From contig CAJNDS010000841.1 of NCBI GenBank assembly GCA_905221605.1, forward strand, positions 1 to 60,867: a DNA stretch of 60,867 nucleotides. The letters run 5' to 3'. The translations under genes and the position numbers were made by a program. The notes beneath the pieces are model-generated. The model ran no database searches, had not been told where the DNA came from, and saw only the letters and a list, made by a program, of their open reading frames with translations. The DNA is from Symbiodinium natans (Eukaryota > Sar > Dinophyceae > Suessiales > Symbiodiniaceae). Shown here piece after piece: positions 1 through 9,012 of the stretch (positions are counted from its first letter, which is position 1; each line of letters opens with the position of its first letter).

Positions 1-2
1 AG

Positions 3-2288
3 CCCGAAAACCCCGAATTGCTGGATGTTTCATGTCTTGATGAGGTAGTTGATTGCAAGTTTCAGACGAGCCACGAACATGTTGACCTGGACCAAGGCGA
101 AGCTAAGGACAGACTAAGGACAGTCGGTGACGTTTCCGGCTCTGCGAGGGATCAACTTCAATTTTTCAGTCATGTGGATACGCCAGTTGCTCGTGAGCTT
201 GATAGGGATGAGCGCTTGATTTTTAGTGAAGACAACAGCGTTATCTCACACAAGCAACAGGACAACAGCACCACACCAGCAGTCGAGTGGCTTGTATTCG
301 GAAATGACAACAGCGTTATCTCACACAAGCAACAGGACAACAGCACCACACCAGCAGTCGAGCGGCTTGTATTTGAAAATGACAGCAGCGTTATCTCACA
401 CAAGCAACAGGACAACAGCACCACACCAGCAGTTGAGCGTCTTGTGCATGAGCATGGTAGGGAAACAGTTGTCTGTCGTGCTTGCTTGGAGGATTTCCCT
501 GATGAGGTTGAGACTGGCAGCTTGGATTGCTCAAAGAGGCGAAGTTTTCCTAGAGCAGGACAGATAGGAGACCGCCGCTATGGATCCGAGTGCAACGATG
601 CAACGGAGCATTCAACAATTGGAAGGCATGCGCCAGGGGGCGAGACGCAGGAGACTGATATTGTTGGAAGCCCACGCCGCGCAGCACGGCATAGAGCTGC
701 CACAGACGCTCCGAGAGGAGCTCCAGGCGTCGTATGCCGAGGCGGAGTCCACTGGAGGGGACGAGATGGATCTGGACCTGGATTCGGCAAGGCTGGACCC
801 TTCGACCTCATCTCCTTCGGTAGAGTACGTCATGGAAGAGACGGAAGCGGCGGAAGCACCGTCGTCCCACACCGGGGTGAGGGAATTCCAAGCGGATCCT
901 TTGATGTCAGAGGCTCCAGCCAAGAGACCCGCTATGGTGCAGATGAAGCCGACGCCGAAGATCAAATCCAAGGAGAAAACCATGGCCGTGAGACCGGTGC
1001 GGAACTTGCTGCCGGACCATGTGGATCAATCGACCATGGGAGTCGATCCTCGGGAGCCCTCCGGCCCCCCGCCGGCATCGTCAGCGCCAGCACGGAGAGG
1101 AAAACGGCGCTGGGCGTCGGCAGGCTGGACGACGTGGGTTGCTCGTCGGTTCGGAGGAGCTTGGACGGCACAAGCTTCGGGAGCCAGCGACTCACCGGAT
1201 ACGCCGGTGACGCTGTTTTGTCTCCTGTGCCAGAAATATGTCACCGAAGCCCATTTGATGAGCGAACCACACGAAGCCAACATGCAGGGCTTCACGCAGA
1301 CCATCTCCAAGGAGGGCCTCCACGTGACGCAGAACCCGGTGGATTGGACCACATGGGAGCAAGCTCTTGCCGAGCCAGAGCAGCTGGTACTTGGAGTAAC
1401 GGAGGGCAAGGCTCGGTCAGTGGTTACGCTGGGACCGACCGGCATTTCGGGCGAGTTTCCTCAGCCGAACCCGAAGGAAACAACCGCGGCAGCATCGGCG
1501 AGGTCAGGGCCAGGACCATCGACAATGGTGGTGGAGGTAGACGAATCCGACGAGGATTGGGGAGAATGGAGGCCAACCACAGGGGTTCCAGCTTCAACGA
1601 CCCCAGCACATCCGAAGCATCCCCCTATCTCCATGATGCAGCCGCCGGGGGAACCGGTCGGCCCGACAGCAGTGTACACGGAGCACCGCCGGGGCCCCGA
1701 GCCCAGGCATGCAAAGAGCGCTCTCCGAGTGACACCTCCCTGGCGGGAATCACTTTCCAACCTGGCCTTTCGTGGTCCGTATCTGCAGCTGCATCTGAGC
1801 ACACCAGGCCACACCTCAGAAGGGCTACAAGCCCTCGGACCTTTGAGGGAGAGCTTTCTGCGGATGCAGGCGAAGGACCATGCCCAACTGCCGGTCCGCT
1901 TGACACCTTCGAAAGCCGCCAGCGACCTGTCCGGCAGTGTGATGAGGGTGGCAGAGACAATGGAAACAGGAGCATCGGGAACAGTGGCACCGGCAGGAAG
2001 GCCATTCAGCCCAATGAGCCTTCGCATGGATCCTCACCGGCCAAGCATACGAGGACCGGCGCCGAGCAAGATCGGAGAACATACAGGTTGCGAGGGCGGT
2101 CGCCAAGCCAAGGTTGGCGCTCCCGATCCCTCCGCCACCTCCGGTTCCACGACCCGAGCGCACTCCCGAGACACCAGTTCCGTGGAGTGGCGCACCCTCT
2201 CCTGCATTCATGGAACTCATCAGGCGCCGCCGAGATCGCCAAGAGCGCGATCGTTCTCGCTCCCCGTCTCCCTGAAAGGGAGTACTGA
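3..2288 (+). CDS. Open frame upstream of and overlapping copia pol; possible end of gag
   Basis: This frame is open from the window edge and overlaps the pol frame for 1.7 kb. Up to about position 570 it carries three copies of a 25-residue repeat (pattern ISHKQQDNSTTPAVE) and a short Cys pair, and could be the 3' part of a Gag-like reading frame. Beyond 580 it becomes Gly/Arg/Ser-rich and looks like a GC-rich shadow of pol, whose own frame there is acidic and protein-like. Moving from this frame to pol needs a +1 shift, the direction Ty1 uses between gag and pol, but I found no proven slip site. The true coding extent is unknown. Confidence 0.3.
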   Translation, partial: PENPELLDVSCLDEVVDCKFQTSHEHVDLDQGEAKDRLRTVGDVSGSARDQLQFFSHVDTPVARELDRDERLIFSEDNSVISHKQQDNSTTPAVEWLVFGNDNSVISHKQQDNSTTPAVERLVFENDSSVISHKQQDNSTTPAVERLVHEHGRETVVCRACLEDFPDEVETGSLDCSKRRSFPRAGQIGDRRYGSECNDATEHSTIGRHAPGGETQETDIVGSPRRAARHRAATDAPRGAPGVVCRGGVHWRGRDGSGPGFGKAGPFDLISFGRVRHGRDGSGGSTVVPHRGEGIPSGSFDVRGSSQETRYGADEADAEDQIQGENHGRETGAELAAGPCGSIDHGSRSSGALRPPAGIVSASTERKTALGVGRLDDVGCSSVRRSLDGTSFGSQRLTGYAGDAVLSPVPEICHRSPFDERTTRSQHAGLHADHLQGGPPRDAEPGGLDHMGASSCRARAAGTWSNGGQGSVSGYAGTDRHFGRVSSAEPEGNNRGSIGEVRARTIDNGGGGRRIRRGLGRMEANHRGSSFNDPSTSEASPYLHDAAAGGTGRPDSSVHGAPPGPRAQACKERSPSDTSLAGITFQPGLSWSVSAAASEHTRPHLRRATSPRTFEGELSADAGEGPCPTAGPLDTFESRQRPVRQCDEGGRDNGNRSIGNSGTGRKAIQPNEPSHGSSPAKHTRTGAEQDRRTYRLRGRSPSQGWRSRSLRHLRFHDPSALPRHQFRGVAHPLLHSWNSSGAAEIAKSAIVLAPRLPEREY
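231..455 (+). repeat. Tandem 75-bp repeat, three copies
   Basis: Units begin at 231, 306 and 381 with GACARCAGCGTTATCTCACA and have a period of exactly 75 bp. The copies differ by a handful of substitutions. Because 75 is a multiple of three, all frames stay open through the array. Confidence 0.9.
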
Positions 2289-5200
2289 GAAGCCCAACCC
2301 AATCCTTGCAGCTTTGTCCCAAGATGAAAGAAAAGAGCCCGATACGCGACAGTCACAACAACAGTTTGAGTTAGTCACTGAAGAAGGAATTATTGGGGAC
2401 AATGTGCGTAGTAAACACGCTGAGCTGCAGCACCACATGCAGGGACACGTACCATACATGTCTGACTGTGAGTTTTGCCAGCGGACTAGAGGGACCACTC
2501 CAGCACGAAAGCGTAGCGACCTGAACCCGAGAGAGTTTCAGCTTGACCAGTGCTTCTTTCGCAAGCTTGCATTCATGGTACTGGTTCATACCATGAGCTT
2601 TGCAATTGCAGTTTGCTTTAGACCTGAGGGAGAGAGCGCAGCAACAACAGCAGAACATTTGCATCCCTGGGTCAGGCACTTTGGTGTGAAACAACCGCAT
2701 TTCATGTCTGATGCAGAGGGACTCACGAAGAACATCGCAGCGAGACTCGCTGATCTTTGTGAAGGTACTGAGGACAGCTTTGCACCCGAAAGGCATGCAC
2801 CAGCAGCAGAACGAGCCATTAGGACCCTAAAAGGAATCGTAGCGACACATGAGCTTGAGTTGCGGGAACATGGCGTTGTTTTGGATGCTGAGTGTGCGGA
2901 TGTTTTCGACCTTTTGTTTCAATACGCAGCACACACGCACAACAGGTTTTCAGTTTCTGTAGGGTCGACCATGACACCCATGCAGAAGATCCGCGGAGAT
3001 CGCGTGCGACCGCAAGTCACGTATCCGTTCGGTGCGGTAGCATACGCTAAGATAACGCGGGCTAGAAGACCTGACGCGGATGCCAAGTATGCTCGAGGGA
3101 TCTACTTGGGACCAGTGCTTGGGAGCACAGGTCATGCCATGGAAATCCGCTTGGATAGTGGGGAGACGAAACGGGTGATCGCGCCCGGACTCAAATTGCT
3201 CTACCCGTTGCGTTTCGACGCAAATCTTCTGCCCGGTGCAAAGGCCCTAGATGGCTTCGTGCCCCCGCCTGAAGCACCGAAGACCAAAGAGCTGTTTCTC
3301 CCATATGTTCCAGGTGGAGGTCCTCCCATAGACTGGGTGAGACAACATGGTGTTACACCCAAGTGCCCCGGATGCCAGGAAGGCGTCAGCTCGAGCAGGC
3401 ATTCCCAAAAGTGTGTGAAGAGATACCAAACATGGTTGCGTGATTCCATCGATGATGCTCTGGAGGCATTAGATGAAGGACCGAAGGTCGACCGAAGACC
3501 TGAGGAGCTAATTGGAGAAGACCCATACGATGATGACGAGCAAATGAAGCCGAACAAGCGAACACGCTTTGGAGGAGAGGAGGTCCGAGCGTTTGATCCT
3601 GAGCAAGCAGGAGTCGGAGACCTAGAGATCCCGGAGATGTCAGTGCCGGATGCTGACTGGAATGTGTCCGAGTACCAGCCGTCCGAGGCTGAGGATGACG
3701 ATATGGGAGAAGCTCCAGAGATGGGAGACGCTCCAGAGCATCCCCAGACATTCCATGAGGGGGTCCCAGTCCGATACCTGGAGGAATTGCTCGAGAGTGC
3801 CCACTACACACCACAACCACTTTCTTGTTGTGACCACTACGACGTCGAAGCAGCATGTCACTTACTTGTTGGTCGGTCGAGCGTGGAGAAGTTCCCGTAT
3901 GCTTGCTTGAACACAACAACACAACGACAGCACCACAAGCAACAGCAGTCGGTCGAGCGTGAAGCAGTTGAGTTGTTGAATCTCCAGGACCACCCATGTG
4001 TATGTTCTTCAGTTAAAGAGAAAAAGGAAGATGAGTCCGCAGGGGCGTACATGAGAATCCAAGACAGGACTCTGTGGGTGAATCGACCTCGAGCCAGCTA
4101 CGACGACCTGGAAGGTTTCCAGCTGGACCCTGAAGAGACATGGCAAGGAATCAAGAAAGAAGTGAATGCGCTCGATAGTCTGAAAGTTGGTTATGCAAGA
4201 TCAAAGAGCGAGATTGATGAATACCGCAAAGCCAACCCAAACTGTCGGACGGTCAAGTCCCGATGGGTCCTCACCCAGAAGGCCCCAGGACTAGTCCGAG
4301 CAAGGATAGTCGCTAAGGATTTTGCTCATGGCCGACCATCCGCACTCGATTTGGGGTTGAGTTCTAATACTGCGTCGGTGGAAGCCCTCAAGATCGTCCT
4401 TGCACGGGCGGCGAAGGGAAAGATGCGGGCTTACGGCCTCGACATATCCACCGCGTTTCTCTTTGCGCAGGTAGTGGAACCCATCATTATCGAGTTGCCA
4501 GGCACATTCACGCTCGAGAGCGGCGAAACCGCGTACTTGATACTAGAGAAAGCGCTCTACGGTTTGCGTTCCGCCAGCCTTAGCTGGCAGCGACACCTGA
4601 ACAGGATCGTGTCTGCACTAGGCTTACAAGCGAGTCCGCTTGAACCGACGCTTTTCAGCGGATGGGTCAACCTTGAATCCGGATGGGAGTATATCATCAT
4701 GTTAGCGTACGTGGATGATTTGCTCATTGTGTCCTCTACCGAAAAAGGGTTCGAGTACGTCCACGAAGCCCTGAGTTCAGTCTTGAAAGTCAAAGTGACA
4801 GGGAGGCTGATCGAAGATGGGCAGATGGAATTCCTCGGTCGTTTAATCCGTTGGGATGGACGACAAATCATGCTTGGGGTGAAGCCTGAGTATGTGAAGT
4901 CGGTCTTTACATCTTTCGGATGGGACATATCCACCGCGAAAGCATCCTTGACGACACCCGACATCAGGAGTATGTACGATGAGGAGAGTGTTGAAGAGCC
5001 TTCGAAGGAGCTGTCGAGTGAGGCCGCCTCACGATTCCGAAGTTGCCTAGGGAAGATAGGATGGCTCTGTCAAACTCGCTCAGATATAACGTATTTTCAC
5101 TCCATGTTGTCACGCGGACAAAGCATGCCACGGCAAGTGCATGAAGATGCACTTCGCAAGTTCCTGCGATGGTTAGCAGCGTTTCCGCTGTTAGATCAAA

Positions 5201-6504
5201 TCTTCCCGCTCGGAGATGGCAAGACCAATGAGGGGGAGAATGCCAGCCTGGTAGCCTATTGCGACAGCAATTGGGGCAGCGAGATGAGCGTAGCCCGGAA
5301 GAGCACCAGTGGCGGAGTGATCTACATCGCAGTGGACGGTCTGTGGTACTGCATAAAGGGGTACAGCCGCCTGCAGAGCGTCGTGGCACTCAGCTCAGCA
5401 GAGGCAGAGTTGTTTGCCATCGCCGAGGCAGCGAAAGAGGTGGCAGGACTTGCGCAATTGACGGCGCATATCTGGGGCACCCTCCAGAAACCCCACCGCG
5501 TGTACACTGACTCTGCCTCAGCTAGGCAAATTGCCAGCATGGAGGGGCTACTCAGGCGCATGCGGCATATAGACTTGAGGTTGTGCTTTATCCAAGACCG
5601 TGTCCATAGCGGCGAGTTGGCAGTAGAGGGAGTAGCCGGAACCGAGAATGTGAGCGATCTTCTCACAAAGAATTTAAATCGCCTCCAAACAGCAAAGCAT
5701 ACAGCAACCCTCGGACTAGAAGATGTGACCAGCATCGATTTCCGAGAGGTCCCGGCAGTCAGGTCTTGCTTGTTGCTGTCTGGAGTGCTAGATTCTGTAC
5801 TCGGGCCGGACAACCTCGAATATGAAGCTTTCTGTCGGCTATGCGAACTCGAGACTGAATATTCGACTTTGCTGATCGAGTTTTGCACGAGTTCACGTTC
5901 GAATCTGTACCTGCAAGGAAGTGTGCACCAAGTATTTGTCCTGCCGATTACTCAAGGGGTTGACGGGACCTCGAATGACACCGTGGAGCGGGTCATGTCT
6001 GCAATGAATGTTGCAAGAGAATGGGGGATGAAGGTCGTTTTCTGGAGCAGCACTCCTTGTACCGGAGGTAGCCCGTACCAACGGCGACACGAAGATCGGC
6101 CGGGCTATCAGGACCATCTACAAGCTTTGTTCACGGTGCATCGCAAGCTCTGGCGGAGCTTCTTAGTGATGGTGAACCACCCGCAAGTGGGGGTATGGGT
6201 CATAGAATGGCCGCAGAGGTGTGCCTACTGGGGATGGGCAAGCACCCGTTCGTTTGCAAAGCAACGAACCCACTACACCGGCGAAGTGCACGGCTGTGTT
6301 TCAGGCTTGGTAGGCAGAGATGGATTACCTATCCGAAAGATTTGGAAACTGATGTCGAACGATGAACAGTTTGTGCGAACAATGTCCGAAACGTTTGCAT
6401 GTACCTGCAAGGGAGATCATTCACGAAACTTTGATCTCAAAGAAACGCAGCATTATCCGCCAGCTTTCGCGGACGTCGCCCTGGAAAGCTTGCGACTGCG
6501 GTAA
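580..6504 (+). CDS. pol: Copia polyprotein: integrase, RT, RNase H and methyltransferase-like tail
   Basis: The 1974-residue frame starts at ATG 580, twelve bases after an in-frame TAG. A C2H2-like motif (C214, C217, H225, H231) lies in the N-terminal third. Integrase follows: a compact HHCC finger (H618/H619, H623, C630, C633) and a catalytic triad D656, D711, E744. RT motif A has D1288, and the active site is YVDD 1377-1380. RNase H carries D1562, E1608/E1610 and D1644, with the copia signature around HIDLR and DLLTK. About 230 further residues form an unusual tail with a PC motif (C1827), an IEWP motif and Cys/His pairs near the end, resembling a DNA-methyltransferase fold (inference). No D-S/T-G aspartic protease motif was recognised. 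The frame is intact to its stop. Confidence 0.9.
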   Translation: MDPSATMQRSIQQLEGMRQGARRRRLILLEAHAAQHGIELPQTLREELQASYAEAESTGGDEMDLDLDSARLDPSTSSPSVEYVMEETEAAEAPSSHTGVREFQADPLMSEAPAKRPAMVQMKPTPKIKSKEKTMAVRPVRNLLPDHVDQSTMGVDPREPSGPPPASSAPARRGKRRWASAGWTTWVARRFGGAWTAQASGASDSPDTPVTLFCLLCQKYVTEAHLMSEPHEANMQGFTQTISKEGLHVTQNPVDWTTWEQALAEPEQLVLGVTEGKARSVVTLGPTGISGEFPQPNPKETTAAASARSGPGPSTMVVEVDESDEDWGEWRPTTGVPASTTPAHPKHPPISMMQPPGEPVGPTAVYTEHRRGPEPRHAKSALRVTPPWRESLSNLAFRGPYLQLHLSTPGHTSEGLQALGPLRESFLRMQAKDHAQLPVRLTPSKAASDLSGSVMRVAETMETGASGTVAPAGRPFSPMSLRMDPHRPSIRGPAPSKIGEHTGCEGGRQAKVGAPDPSATSGSTTRAHSRDTSSVEWRTLSCIHGTHQAPPRSPRARSFSLPVSLKGSTEKPNPILAALSQDERKEPDTRQSQQQFELVTEEGIIGDNVRSKHAELQHHMQGHVPYMSDCEFCQRTRGTTPARKRSDLNPREFQLDQCFFRKLAFMVLVHTMSFAIAVCFRPEGESAATTAEHLHPWVRHFGVKQPHFMSDAEGLTKNIAARLADLCEGTEDSFAPERHAPAAERAIRTLKGIVATHELELREHGVVLDAECADVFDLLFQYAAHTHNRFSVSVGSTMTPMQKIRGDRVRPQVTYPFGAVAYAKITRARRPDADAKYARGIYLGPVLGSTGHAMEIRLDSGETKRVIAPGLKLLYPLRFDANLLPGAKALDGFVPPPEAPKTKELFLPYVPGGGPPIDWVRQHGVTPKCPGCQEGVSSSRHSQKCVKRYQTWLRDSIDDALEALDEGPKVDRRPEELIGEDPYDDDEQMKPNKRTRFGGEEVRAFDPEQAGVGDLEIPEMSVPDADWNVSEYQPSEAEDDDMGEAPEMGDAPEHPQTFHEGVPVRYLEELLESAHYTPQPLSCCDHYDVEAACHLLVGRSSVEKFPYACLNTTTQRQHHKQQQSVEREAVELLNLQDHPCVCSSVKEKKEDESAGAYMRIQDRTLWVNRPRASYDDLEGFQLDPEETWQGIKKEVNALDSLKVGYARSKSEIDEYRKANPNCRTVKSRWVLTQKAPGLVRARIVAKDFAHGRPSALDLGLSSNTASVEALKIVLARAAKGKMRAYGLDISTAFLFAQVVEPIIIELPGTFTLESGETAYLILEKALYGLRSASLSWQRHLNRIVSALGLQASPLEPTLFSGWVNLESGWEYIIMLAYVDDLLIVSSTEKGFEYVHEALSSVLKVKVTGRLIEDGQMEFLGRLIRWDGRQIMLGVKPEYVKSVFTSFGWDISTAKASLTTPDIRSMYDEESVEEPSKELSSEAASRFRSCLGKIGWLCQTRSDITYFHSMLSRGQSMPRQVHEDALRKFLRWLAAFPLLDQIFPLGDGKTNEGENASLVAYCDSNWGSEMSVARKSTSGGVIYIAVDGLWYCIKGYSRLQSVVALSSAEAELFAIAEAAKEVAGLAQLTAHIWGTLQKPHRVYTDSASARQIASMEGLLRRMRHIDLRLCFIQDRVHSGELAVEGVAGTENVSDLLTKNLNRLQTAKHTATLGLEDVTSIDFREVPAVRSCLLLSGVLDSVLGPDNLEYEAFCRLCELETEYSTLLIEFCTSSRSNLYLQGSVHQVFVLPITQGVDGTSNDTVERVMSAMNVAREWGMKVVFWSSTPCTGGSPYQRRHEDRPGYQDHLQALFTVHRKLWRSFLVMVNHPQVGVWVIEWPQRCAYWGWASTRSFAKQRTHYTGEVHGCVSGLVGRDGLPIRKIWKLMSNDEQFVRTMSETFACTCKGDHSRNFDLKETQHYPPAFADVALESLRLR

Positions 6505-6717
6505 TTCGCGCCCGCCCGCCCGCCCCTGGCTTGCCCGCCCACCCGCCCAGCCAGGTTGCTTTGCGAGAGTTAGTCGACCTCCAGCGGTCTGAAGCAGTGC
6601 AGCGGTCTAGGACTGAGGAATGCGCCGGAATCCATGGCCCGGCGAGAAGCTTAGTTGGCTTTGCGTGGAGCTTAGTTGACGTGACCAACAGTGAAACTCT
6701 TGGTCATGAGGGGGAGT
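6505..6717 (+). other. Copia 3' untranslated stretch and polypurine tract
   Basis: Non-coding, with a CCCGCC-rich start (6508-6552). It ends in the purine run GAGGGGGAG, the expected plus-strand primer just upstream of a 3' LTR. Confidence 0.6.
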
Positions 6718-6730
6718 TGATATATGTGAC
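6718..6730 (+). repeat. First copy of 13-bp target-site duplication
   Basis: TGATATATGTGAC directly follows the copia polypurine tract, so it is probably also the LTR 5' end. Identical or one-mismatch copies occur at 7006 and 26,960, each at a LINE boundary. Confidence 0.75.
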
Positions 6731-7005
6731 GGGAGGGCCCTGTTTCAGTGATCTGCGATGAGCCAGAAGGTGAGTTTCTCCCTGCGCTGCGGCGAGAACC
6801 TTGTCAAGTCTGTAAAGACTCTGAGGGATGGTGAGGTTCTCCCTGCCCGTAGCTCTTTCCGTAGCATCTCGGATGCCTTCACAAGCACGGCCGTGTTTAG
6901 CAGGCCAAGGCATTCCCGAGAGTAGTTGTTCTCACGTTTCACCTTAACTTCCGGGACTTTGGTCCCGAAGAGCCTAATTGGCTAGCGACGTGGCCCGCTT
7001 TCGAG
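6731..7005 (+). mobile_element. 5'-truncated LINE copy (3' end only)
   Basis: This 275-bp segment matches the 3' end of the large LINE (26,684-26,959) with about eight substitutions and a one-base indel. It includes the last codons of ORF3 (ending CFSDLR) and the 3' UTR. It is flanked on both sides by TGATATATGTGAC, which fits target-primed reverse transcription with early 5' truncation. No poly(A) tail is present in either copy. Confidence 0.85.
6948..6970 (+). other. Conserved 3'-UTR stem-loop of the LINE (truncated copy)
   Basis: The stem CGGGAC pairs with GTCCCG around a TTTG loop, extended by CTT/AAG across a bulged C. It is unchanged in the full-length copy although substitutions lie on both sides. 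Some LINE RTs recognise a 3' hairpin of this kind. Confidence 0.6.
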
Positions 7006-7018
7006 TGATATATGTGAC
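7006..7018 (+). repeat. Second copy of 13-bp target-site duplication
   Basis: TGATATATGTGAC, shared between the end of the truncated LINE and the start of the large LINE. Confidence 0.75.
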
Positions 7019-7039
7019 TGGCTCAAGTTTCGGCTCAAC
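7019..7039 (+). other. Tandem dinoflagellate spliced-leader relicts
   Basis: TGGCTCAAG equals the last nine bases of the dinoflagellate spliced leader and sits exactly at the LINE 5' boundary. It is followed at once by TTTCGGCTCAAC, which resembles a second, mutated leader 3' end (TTTTGGCTCAAG). Tandem relict leaders are known for dinoflagellate genes recycled through cDNA. Confidence 0.6.
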
Positions 7040-7582
7040 CCCGGTGGGGTGCACACAGTAGCTGAGCGGTAGCTGTGGTGAACCAGCCTCGAGTCCTCAA
7101 ACTGTCGTTGGGGAACAGGCCTGATTCAACCCCAGCTTGTCCGTAGTTAGAGCCATCTGTGTGTCAGTGCAAGGTGAGTCTCTCCCTTGTTGCTAGGCTG
7201 AGCAGCAAGTGAGTCTCTCCTTGTTCCCTCCGGCCTCCGGCCTGGGGTCCCCCAGGGCAGAGAGCGATCTCGCACCCCCGAGGTGCAGCGTTTTGGGGTA
7301 GCCGAGAGGGTTCCCTTGGAGGAATCAATCAAGCCCTATTTACAAGCCGAGTTCGAGGAGCAGCCCAGTGCCCGCGACCTCACACCGGGGCAGAGGGTCA
7401 CAAACCAACTCCGTGCTTTGGCTCGTTGGTCTAAGACCAGGAACGACTGGATCGTTGACGCTGGGAAACTTCTGTCGGAGGCCCGCCGGCAGAAGTGGTG
7501 TGCCGAACTCAATAAGTCCAACATCTGAGCCCTTCCTTCAGGCTAGGAGCCTCTGTTTTCTACTTGGCTCTTCCTGGCCAAG
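7040..7582 (+). other. LINE 5' untranslated region with a possible upstream ORF
   Basis: From 7283 to 7528 there is an 81-codon open stretch without an ATG. It is rich in charged helical residues (patterns LEESIKPYLQ and LLSEARRQKW) and is in the same phase as ORF1 but closed by TGA 55 bases before it. It could be an ancestral N-terminal part of ORF1 or a small upstream ORF. Two GTGAGTYTCTCC motifs (7162 and 7208) resemble one in the LINE 3' UTR. Nothing else was recognised. Confidence 0.35.
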
Positions 7583-8338
7583 ATGAGCTTCACAACCTGC
7601 GAGCATTGCTACACAGGATGGGTTCCTCGCCAGGACCTAGCTTGGTATCCCACCTGTTGGCATTGTGGCAAACCGTGGAAAAAGAAGCCAAAGAAAACGG
7701 GGGATTGGTCCTGGGGCACAGAGAGGAAGTGGACGCCAGAGCGGGTGAGAATCTCCCCAAAAGCTCAAAAGGGCATCAGAGCTGTGAAGGCCCTAGATCA
7801 GGCATGGCAGCACCTGGATGAAGGAGCCCGGACTGCGTTAGAAGCGGCAGGCTGGACCCCGAAGCACCCGCAACCACCCCCGGGCCTGGAAGCCAGAGGA
7901 GCCATGTCTGATCAAGAATACAAGGAGGCCGCGCAGAGCCTGTGGAACGGAGCAGATGAAGCAGCCAAGATTCTGCTCAAGGAAGCAGGCATAGAGGAGC
8001 CTAAGGATGAGCAAATGGAGGAGGTTCCACCAAAAGTGCGACTTCAGAAAACAATGGCGGCCTACAAACAGAACACGAATGAGCTTCGTTCGCTCATTGC
8101 CAAGAAGGTTCAGCTCCAAAGCCGCACCGAAAGGCTCAAGGAACAGTTTGAGCAGAGTATGAAAGAACTTGCAGCAATGTCGGAGAAAATCTCCCAGAAA
8201 GAGCAGGACATCCTCAAGATTCAATCTGCAGTCAAGGAGCAGGTTGAAAAGGAGGATCAACCAAAGCAGGCCGTCGAAGCCAGCAGGCTCCTAAGATGTG
8301 CCGGCATTGCCCTCACGCCTGAGCAGCAGGCGCAGCTG
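7583..8338 (+). pseudogene. LINE ORF1, 5' part, interrupted by nested element
   Basis: ATG 7583 opens a frame of 252 codons before the insertion. The N-terminus is a zinc-ribbon-like motif (C-x2-C near residues 8-11, C-x2-C near 28-31) followed by a Lys-rich stretch. Residues about 150-230 are a long charged coiled coil (patterns KKVQLQSRTERLKEQFEQ and MSEKISQKEQDILK). Zinc finger plus coiled coil fits an RNA-binding ORF1 protein. At codon 253 the frame runs into the A1 repeat and stops at 8371. The missing 3' part continues in phase at 19,489. The uninterrupted protein would be about 320 residues. Confidence 0.8.
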
Positions 8339-8597
8339 AAGTATCGTTCTTCGAATGCCTGGAGAAGATAGAGCTTTATTGTTCAAAGGAAACAACATCA
8401 AAATGTTGTGGTGAACAAAACATTTGATTGTTGTTTCAGTGCTTGCCTTTTTGCACAACTTATTTCTAATGCTTGATCAGTTTTATGCTTGTTCATGCAG
8501 GATTTGTATTTACTTATACACCCGTCGCAGCGGGACCTCTCAAAGGGCAGGATGCCCGGAAAGTGCTCTTAGAAGCTGATAGATTGTTTTCGAAAAA
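8339..8597 (+). repeat. Split direct repeat A1 (left terminus)
   Basis: It begins AAGTATCGTT and ends CGAAAAA, and matches A2 10,080 bp downstream base for base as far as I can read. It contains the stem CAACAT/ATGTTG and an AT-rich promoter-like half, and ends 18 bp before the first small ORF, so it may hold the promoter. A short frame starting inside the repeat (8473) runs out of it and also exists in A2 with a different tail. Confidence 0.95.
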
Positions 8598-8614
8598 GGG
8601 GGTTAGCTTGAGCC

Positions 8615-8881
8615 ATGGCAGATGGTACAGCTTCGGAGCCCCAGACACCGTCCTCTAGTGGGACTGGCACAGTCAGTTTGGTGCATCGGCATGTGGTTGA
8701 TGTGCATGCTATGTGTGAAAGGCATCAAGATGAACTTGGCGAACTCAGTCGAGCCCTTGAAGACATATTCAGTCGCTTGCGTGTGTTAGAAGCACGTGTT
8801 CAACAAAGTGATGCACGCTTATCTTGGCTGGAGTCGTTCGTGAGACGTTTTCGATCAGCTTTCCATGCTCTTTTTCCATGA
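8615..8881 (+). CDS. Small coiled-coil protein of the YR element
   Basis: ATG 8615 gives 88 residues. The first 20 are Ser/Thr/Pro-rich. Residues about 25-80 form a helical heptad region (patterns ALEDIFSRLRVLEARVQ and RLSWLESFVRRF). No catalytic motif is visible and I recognise no family. It follows repeat A1 directly, so it is probably the first cistron. A structural or nucleocapsid accessory role is only a guess. Confidence 0.5.
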   Translation: MADGTASEPQTPSSSGTGTVSLVHRHVVDVHAMCERHQDELGELSRALEDIFSRLRVLEARVQQSDARLSWLESFVRRFRSAFHALFP

Positions 8882-9012
8882 GCTGGAGACAGTATGAGCC
8901 GGGCCCTGAGTGCTGCTCATTTCTTTCCACAGTTTTTATGTGGAGCAGGGACACGTGTTTTACACCTCGTGCTTTTCTTTGAGGCTCGAAGTGCTTCAGG
9001 GGGTTGGTACTT

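Larger units (their letters stand above)
1..6730 (+). mobile_element. Ty1/copia LTR retrotransposon, 5' end outside window
   Basis: The domain order integrase, reverse transcriptase, RNase H in one polyprotein is diagnostic of the copia superfamily. The element ends with a non-coding stretch, a polypurine tract GAGGGGGAG (6708-6716) and a TG-starting sequence that I read as the first bases of the 3' LTR. The rest of that LTR is displaced by LINE insertions and may resume at 26,973. The 5' LTR and primer-binding site lie left of the window, so LTR identity and age cannot be judged. The pol frame is fully open, so the copy is young or under selection. Confidence 0.85.
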
